From NCBI GenBank assembly GCA_024699395.1, contig JAILPU010000163.1, forward strand, positions 1 to 11,708: a stretch of 11,708 bases of DNA. Reading direction: 5' to 3'. Shown here in pieces: positions 8,042 to 11,708 of the stretch. This DNA comes from Lachnospiraceae bacterium (GTDB lineage Bacteria; Bacillota; Clostridia; Lachnospirales; Lachnospiraceae). A model generated the notes under the pieces. It saw only the letters and a list, made by a program, of their open reading frames with translations. It did not search any database and was not told where the DNA came from. How positions within the stretch are numbered: the first letter of the stretch is position 1; the number at the start of each line of letters is the position of its first letter. The position numbers and the translations under genes are program-made.

Positions 8042-8131
8042 GTTAAACAATGCGTGATACAACGTACAGCAAGTTGTGTTTTCTGCCTTTTCGGGTCATC
8101 CCCGACATATATACGTTAAACAATGCGTGAT
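8042..8131. repeat. 17-bp direct repeat pair in an intercistronic spacer
   Basis: gttaaacaatgcgtgat occurs at 8042-8058 and 8115-8131 (73-bp period) and is identical in both copies. The second copy ends one base from the TAG of the TasA-like gene. Between them are two short inverted repeats: TCGGG/CCCGA (8091-8105) and a roughly 7-bp stem ATACAAC/GTTGTGT that includes G-U pairs. No promoter or T-tract terminator is evident. The origin is unknown; it may be a duplication or a processing/stability element between the first and second genes. Confidence 0.8.
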
Positions 8132-8132
8132 G

Positions 8133-8771
8133 CTACTCTGCTATGGCTGTTATGTTGCCGTTTGCATCAAAGGTGGGATAAACACCCCATTCTGCGGGGA
8201 TTGCGTTTTTGGCAACAGCCTTCTGGACACCATCCACCTTGAATTCTATGCCGAATTCCTGCTCAGCATAAATATTGCCCATGGTGGGGTCAAAGCTAAC
8301 GGCCTGAATGAAATCTTCGCTGGTCTGCCCGGGAGCGAGAGGCTTTGTATAGTACATAACAGCCTGCTCATCGTCGCTGTAGGTCACAATCCAGCCGTTT
8401 ATCATGTCTCCTGCTTTGTACTCTTTTTGCTCAAGCAAAGGTTTGATAAGAGAATTCTCAAGTTTTCCCTCGCTATTATTTTTCCATTTCTTGTCTATGG
8501 TCACTCTGGTGTAGAGATCGTACCCTTCCGGGGTATCATTTACCACATTGTAGGTAAGAGCAATCTCTTTACCCGGCACTGCCACAAAAGCTTCACTCTC
8601 TTTTTCATTAGGCAATACAAGTTTTCCTATGGAGAGGCCAAGGCTCTTGACGTTTATACCAAGGGTTCCTTTTTCCTCGGTCTTCTGAGAGAAGCCCGCA
8701 AAAGCTCCGCCTATGGCGCCCGCAAGGCATAAACATATGGAAATCACCAGGAATGTTACTTTCTTTTTCAC
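8133..8771 (-). CDS. TasA/camelysin-like secreted protein (GTG start)
   Basis: The protein has 212 residues when started at GTG 8771. GAGG lies 8 nt upstream, and the product then opens with a textbook signal peptide (MKKKVTFLVISICLCLAGAIGGAFAGF). An in-frame ATG at 8810 would add 13 polar residues and leave only about 16 nt of leader. After the leader, AGFSQKTEEKGTLGINV, then VPGKEIALTYNVVNDTPEGYDLYTRV, follow the pattern of TasA/CalY (camelysin) proteins: signal, Phe-Ser, a short linker, then a PG-x-x-x-x-x-x-x-V-N beta-sandwich segment. Members of that family form biofilm matrix fibres and are matured by the SipW signal peptidase (family knowledge); no sipW is visible here. It has no C-terminal anchor. 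It is the first gene of the cluster, under the tandem-repeat promoter at 8833-8865. The family assignment is moderate, from pattern only. Confidence 0.8.
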   Translation of the reverse strand: MKKKVTFLVISICLCLAGAIGGAFAGFSQKTEEKGTLGINVKSLGLSIGKLVLPNEKESEAFVAVPGKEIALTYNVVNDTPEGYDLYTRVTIDKKWKNNSEGKLENSLIKPLLEQKEYKAGDMINGWIVTYSDDEQAVMYYTKPLAPGQTSEDFIQAVSFDPTMGNIYAEQEFGIEFKVDGVQKAVAKNAIPAEWGVYPTFDANGNITAIAE

Positions 8772-8802
8772 GATGTCATCCTCACTAAAAATCTGACTCC
8801 AC

Positions 8803-8819
8803 GAGGGCATACCGCCCCC
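8803..8819 (-). other. Leader hairpin covering the upstream ATG 8810
   Basis: In the minus-strand transcript GGGGGC (8819-8814) can pair with GCCCUC (8808-8803), six base pairs including one G-U, around a 5-nt loop holding the first bases of the ATG at 8810. The G-rich sequence ahead of that ATG would be masked, which supports translation from GTG 8771. Confidence 0.4.
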
Positions 8820-8832
8820 TATCTTCAGCTCA

Positions 8833-8865
8833 ATTATATGAGGGGTATGTCACACAACGGTCACA
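8833..8865 (-). promoter_or_regulatory. Promoter of the three-gene surface cluster with tandem TGTGAC operator
   Basis: Read on the minus strand: TGTGACCG (8865-8858), TTG, TGTGACAT (8854-8847), 8 nt, then a perfect -10 TATAAT (8838-8833). The repeat period (11 bp) and the distance to the -10 (8 bp) equal those at 3448-3480. No -35 hexamer is visible. The predicted start near 8826 gives a leader of about 54 nt to GTG 8771. Confidence 0.7.
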
Positions 8866-8899
8866 CGAACCCCAAATATAAACTTTAATGTAAATTCAT

Positions 8900-9001
8900 C
8901 GGGCGTCTACGGTATTCGGGCGTCTGCGGTATTCGGGCGTCTGCGGCGTTCGGGCGTCTGCGGTATTCGGGCGTCTGCGGCGTTCGGACGTCTGCGGTAT
9001 T
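8900..9001. repeat. 17-bp tandem repeat array, six units
   Basis: Six contiguous units of cgggcgtctgcggtatt begin at 8900, 8917, 8934, 8951, 8968 and 8985. Units 3 and 5 carry cg instead of ta at unit positions 14-15, unit 1 has one a for g, and unit 6 one a for g. A decayed partial unit may follow (9002-9016). The array is more GC-rich than its surroundings. The period is not a multiple of 3, and no gene runs through it. It sits between the ligase terminator and the surface-cluster promoter, about 75-175 bp upstream of the predicted transcription start. Confidence 0.95.
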
Positions 9002-9034
9002 AGGCATCCGGTGTGGAAACAATAGCAAACAAAG

Positions 9035-9064
9035 AAAAAGCAACAGCGCAAGCTGTTGCTTTTT
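9035..9064. terminator. Strong rho-independent terminator after the acyl-CoA ligase
   Basis: A perfect 13-bp inverted repeat, AAAAAGCAACAGC/GCTGTTGCTTTTT (9035-9047 and 9052-9064), surrounds a 4-nt loop (GCAA on the plus strand). The minus-strand RNA ends in a T run directly after a GC-containing stem, 4 nt past the ligase stop. It is symmetric, so it could work in both directions, and it insulates the surface cluster from the ligase. Confidence 0.92.
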
Positions 9065-9068
9065 AGGT

Positions 9069-10703
9069 TTATGCGTTATTTTCTTTAGCCACCAGCATGT
9101 CGGCTCCGTAAATCTTACGAAGCTTGGGCTTTTCGATTTTTCCTGTGGCATTTCTGGGAATGGTGGCGAAGATGATTTCCTTGGGTCTCTTGTATCTTGC
9201 AAGTCCCTGACAGAACTCCTCTATTTCCTCTTTGGTACATTCCATTCCTTCTTTTATCTCGATGATGGCCGCTGTCTTTTCACCCAGTCTTCTGTCGGAA
9301 AGACCTATAACAGCCACATCCTTAACCTTGTCAAATCTTCTTATGAAATCCTCAATCTGAACGGGATAAATGTTTTCTCCTCCGGATACGATAACGTCCT
9401 TTTTCCTGTCTACAAGGAAAATAAATCCGTCCTCATCCTGCATTGCCATGTCTCCGGTGAAAAGCCATCCATCCTTAAGGACCTCGGCAGTGGCTTCGGG
9501 ATTTCTGTAGTAGCAGGTCATAACTCCGGGACCCTTGACGCAAAGCTCGCCCACATCACCTTGTGAAACAACCTCTCCGTTCTCGTCCACAATCTTACAT
9601 TCCCATCTGTATCCGGGAACTCCGATGGCACCTACTTTATGGATATTTTCAACCCCGAGATGAACGCATCCGGGACCTGTGGACTCGGAAAGCCCGTAGT
9701 TGGTATCGTATTCATGATTGGGGAAGTATTCCTTCCATCTTCTTATAAGTGAAGGAGGAACAGGCTGCGCACCGATATGCATCATTCTCCAGTTTTTAAG
9801 ATCGTAATCAGCAAGTTTAAGGTCGCCTCTGTCAAGAGCATCAAGAAGGTCCTGAGCCCATGGCACAAGAAGCCATACTATGGTACAGTGCTCGTTGGAT
9901 ACTGTTTCCAGAATGGTTCTGGGACTTGTTCCTTTTAAAAGCACCGCTTTACTTGCAGCTACAAGGCTTCCCATCCAGTGGAACTTGGCTCCCGTATGAT
10001 ACAGGGGAGGGATGCACAGGAAGTTATCGTTTCTTCCGGTGGAGTGATGCTTCTGTTCCATCTCAGCCGCCTGTGTAAGGGACTGATGTTTGTGAAGGAT
10101 TGCCTTGGGGAATCCTGTTGTTCCTGATGAGAAATAAATAGCGCCGTAATCTTCTTCACTGAGAGCAATTCCGGGAGTTCTGCTGGAGGAATCGGCTACA
10201 AGCTCATAATAATCCTCTGCAAATTCGGGGCATGACTCTCCGTAGTAAATAAGAAGTCTTCCTTTCATAAGGCGCTCGGCATTTGTTTCGATTCGTCCCA
10301 CAAATTCGGGACCGAATACCATCACATCCACTTCGGCCAGCTCAGTGCAGTACAAAATCTCATCCGCATCATATCTGAAGTTGAAAGGAACTGCGATAGC
10401 TCCTGTCTTAAGTACTCCGAAATAAATAGGCAGCCACTCTAAGCAGTTGTACATAAGGATAGCTACCTTATCACCCTTCTTTATTCCTCTTGAGAGAAGC
10501 ATGTTGGCAAAACGGTTTGCTTTCTCATCAAAAACACTCCATGTTATCTCTCTTCTGTAGGGTGAAAATCTGGAAGGCTGAATAAGGTCGAACTCCTTCC
10601 ATGAGGTTCTTCTTTTATCGGGTTCATCCGGGTTAAGCTCCACAAGAGCCACTTCGTCCGGATATAATTTGGCGTTTCGCTCAAGGTATTCCGTAACTGG
10701 CAT
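9069..10703 (-). CDS. AMP-forming acyl-CoA synthetase (ANL superfamily)
   Basis: The protein has 544 residues, full length for the family. AGAAGG lies about 5 nt before ATG 10703. ANL motifs appear in order: P-loop YFSSGTTGFPKA (190-201), YGLSES (336-341), GWLFTGD with D418, hinge DRKKD (432-436), GGENIYP (441-447), and the catalytic lysine K522 in NATGK. It should activate a carboxylic acid as its adenylate and transfer it to CoA in the cytoplasm. The acid cannot be read from the sequence; medium/long-chain or aromatic acids are possible. Residues 30-55 contain two similar stretches (RTSWKEFDL and REITWSVFDE), apparently an extra segment before the usual start of the fold. It lies downstream of the DJ-1 gene with a 131-bp gap, so it is likely transcribed separately. 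Confidence 0.92.
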   Translation of the reverse strand: MPVTEYLERNAKLYPDEVALVELNPDEPDKRRTSWKEFDLIQPSRFSPYRREITWSVFDEKANRFANMLLSRGIKKGDKVAILMYNCLEWLPIYFGVLKTGAIAVPFNFRYDADEILYCTELAEVDVMVFGPEFVGRIETNAERLMKGRLLIYYGESCPEFAEDYYELVADSSSRTPGIALSEEDYGAIYFSSGTTGFPKAILHKHQSLTQAAEMEQKHHSTGRNDNFLCIPPLYHTGAKFHWMGSLVAASKAVLLKGTSPRTILETVSNEHCTIVWLLVPWAQDLLDALDRGDLKLADYDLKNWRMMHIGAQPVPPSLIRRWKEYFPNHEYDTNYGLSESTGPGCVHLGVENIHKVGAIGVPGYRWECKIVDENGEVVSQGDVGELCVKGPGVMTCYYRNPEATAEVLKDGWLFTGDMAMQDEDGFIFLVDRKKDVIVSGGENIYPVQIEDFIRRFDKVKDVAVIGLSDRRLGEKTAAIIEIKEGMECTKEEIEEFCQGLARYKRPKEIIFATIPRNATGKIEKPKLRKIYGADMLVAKENNA

Positions 10704-10730
10704 AATTCCTTCTTTCCGCAGGCACTTTGC

Positions 10731-10792
10731 AAACTATGATGAAAGCGTCGCTCTTTTTATTTAAAGTTTTACACTTCAACTCACCATAGTTT
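10731..10792 (-). promoter_or_regulatory. Long inverted repeat upstream of the acyl-CoA ligase
   Basis: AAACTATGATGA (10731-10742) and TCACCATAGTTT (10781-10792) are inverted with one mismatch, which becomes a G-U pair in minus-strand RNA. The result is a continuous 12-bp stem with a 38-nt AT-rich loop. It ends 27 nt before the ligase ATG. No T tract follows, so it is not a terminator. It could be a leader structure or, if the promoter lies inside the loop, a pair of operator half-sites. No convincing -35/-10 pair was found in 10704-10834. Confidence 0.5.
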
Positions 10793-10821
10793 AGCACATC
10801 AACGCAAAAAAATCAATTTTC

Positions 10822-10841
10822 CTTTTATCTGCTTTTATCTG
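10822..10841. repeat. Tandem 10-bp duplication at the end of the DJ-1 gene
   Basis: cttttatctg is present twice in perfect tandem (10822-10831 and 10832-10841). The second copy contains the stop codon of the DJ-1 family gene. It is probably a simple slippage duplication. Confidence 0.7.
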
Positions 10842-11383
10842 TATACAATCGACTTTGCGAGTTTGCCTGCGCTTTCTTTACCCTGATATGTTTCCACAAT
10901 GGCAAGGGCCAGATCTATGCTGGTTCCCATTCCTCTGGATGTAAGGATATTGCCGTCTTTGGCCACGCTGTCGGTGGAAAGCACCGCATCCGTAAGAAGG
11001 CCTTCACATCCGGGATAACAGGTAGCTTTCTTACCCTTAAGAAGTCCTCTTCTTCCCAATACAGTGGGGGCCGCGCATATTGCGGCTATTTTTTTACCTT
11101 GGGAAGCGAATCTGTCGAGAGCTTCTCCCAAGGGTGCGCAGTTATAAAGATTATCGGTTCCCACCTTACCTCCGGGAAGTATAAGCATATCAAAGGAATC
11201 AATATCTGCATCCTCCATCTTTTTGTCACACACTATACCTATCCCATGGGAGCCCATTACATTTAATGTACCGTTTATGGAAAGGGTTGTTATGGGAATT
11301 CCCGCTCTCCTCAATATATCAACTATGGTAAGTCCTTCTATTTCTTCAAAACCGTCAGCCAAGAAAATCGCTGTCTCTGTCAT
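10835..11383 (-). CDS. DJ-1/PfpI (ThiJ) family protein
   Basis: The protein has 182 residues from ATG 11383, which has GGAGG 7 nt upstream. A longer open frame to 11482 runs into the malQ coding region and has no such site. Conserved family residues are the Glu of GFEEIE (E16) and the nucleophile-elbow cysteine C103 in AAICAAPTVLG, with the LPGG motif at 69-72. The length matches the bacterial YajL/DJ-1 branch. By family knowledge such proteins act in stress protection, with glyoxalase, deglycase or chaperone activity variously reported; the exact activity here is unknown. The usual histidine region after the elbow reads TCYPG here. It starts 16 nt after the malQ stop, so the two are probably co-transcribed. 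Confidence 0.9.
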   Translation of the reverse strand: MTETAIFLADGFEEIEGLTIVDILRRAGIPITTLSINGTLNVMGSHGIGIVCDKKMEDADIDSFDMLILPGGKVGTDNLYNCAPLGEALDRFASQGKKIAAICAAPTVLGRRGLLKGKKATCYPGCEGLLTDAVLSTDSVAKDGNILTSRGMGTSIDLALAIVETYQGKESAGKLAKSIVYR

Positions 11384-11399
11384 CACTAATCCTCCAATT

Positions 11400-11708
11400 T
11401 TATTTACTCTGCTGTATCGACAGTCTTCCGTAGCACATGGCCATCTTGCGGATATTGTCGGCAAACTGCGGTGTGAGCACACCGGGTTTCATCCTCCACT
11501 TCCAATTGTTTCCAAGAGTCGCGGGGGTGTTGATTCTGGCTTCATTTCCAAGACCCAGATAATCCGGCATTGGAATAACTGCCATATCCGCCACGCTCCC
11601 CACAACTGTCCTTATCATACTCTCTGCAAGCTTTTCTCTTGTGCAGCACATATAATCCATTCCGAATTCCACTTCCCACTGAGGAATGGACTCCGCAAAT
11701 GCCCTGAC
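11400..11708 (-). CDS. malQ: 4-alpha-glucanotransferase (amylomaltase), C-terminal part
   Basis: The last 102 codons are present; the frame is open to the window edge, so the 5' part lies outside. The sequence MAVIPMPDYLGLGNEARINT, followed by PATLGNNWKWRM, is the conserved GH77 C-terminal signature, with the usual IPMQD-x-LGLG-x-EARMN-x-P pattern altered only at Q to P. The enzyme transfers alpha-1,4-glucan segments between malto-oligosaccharides in the cytoplasm. The catalytic acids lie upstream of the visible part and cannot be checked. It is followed 16 nt later by the DJ-1 family gene. Confidence 0.92.
   Translation of the reverse strand, partial: VRAFAESIPQWEVEFGMDYMCCTREKLAESMIRTVVGSVADMAVIPMPDYLGLGNEARINTPATLGNNWKWRMKPGVLTPQFADNIRKMAMCYGRLSIQQSK

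Noticed and set aside
8076..8732. 218-residue plus-strand open frame
   Set aside because: It is antisense to the TasA-like gene, which has a signal peptide, ribosome binding site and promoter. It has no supporting start site.
8900..9001. CRISPR array
   Set aside because: The 17-bp units touch each other with no unique spacers, and no cas gene is near.
8885..9202. 105-residue minus-strand open frame through the tandem repeat
   Set aside because: It starts inside the acyl-CoA ligase in another frame, has no ribosome binding site, and its tail is just the 17-bp repeat read in shifting frames.

Overview
The window looks like a chromosomal segment of a Gram-positive, moderately AT-rich anaerobe of the Clostridia, most likely a Lachnospiraceae relative of the Butyrivibrio/Roseburia type. 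The case rests on strong GGAGG-type ribosome binding sites, a fibro-slime/SpaA surface protein, a 7TM HD-GYP sensor of a style common in that family, and a malQ C-terminus. The assignment is inferred from gene style only; no rRNA or other marker gene is present.

Layout, left to right. Positions 1-3399 (minus) hold the first 1133 codons of a very large secreted adhesin-like protein whose C-terminus lies outside the window. Divergent from it, 3624-5441 (plus) encodes a seven-helix membrane protein with a C-terminal HD-GYP domain, a probable cyclic-di-GMP phosphodiesterase. It ends by overlapping the tail of a convergent Nudix hydrolase (5410-5913, minus). Next comes a three-gene minus-strand cluster: a TasA/camelysin-like secreted protein (8133-8771), a secreted protein with a C-terminal TGD-type sorting-like tail (7220-8008), and a MucBP-like, Asn-rich stalk protein with a C-terminal membrane anchor (6051-7223, 4-nt ATGA overlap with the gene before it). 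A 17-bp tandem repeat array (8900-9001) and a strong terminator (9035-9064) separate this cluster from an ANL-family acyl-CoA ligase (9069-10703, minus). At the right edge are a DJ-1/PfpI protein (10835-11383) and the C-terminus of 4-alpha-glucanotransferase MalQ (11400-11708, partial), both minus.

The most notable signal is regulatory. The promoters of the giant surface protein and of the three-gene cluster share one architecture: a TGTGACCG direct repeat with 11-bp period, then exactly 8 bp, then a -10 box, with no good -35. This resembles promoters activated by OmpR/PhoB-type response regulators and suggests that the two loci, 5 kb apart, form one surface-structure regulon. With the HD-GYP enzyme beside it, the region reads as a cell-surface/matrix locus with a signalling gene. 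No sortase, SipW-type signal peptidase or cognate regulator is inside the window. No tRNA, rRNA, CRISPR array, transposase or phage gene was seen, and no gene-free stretch exceeds 300 bases.
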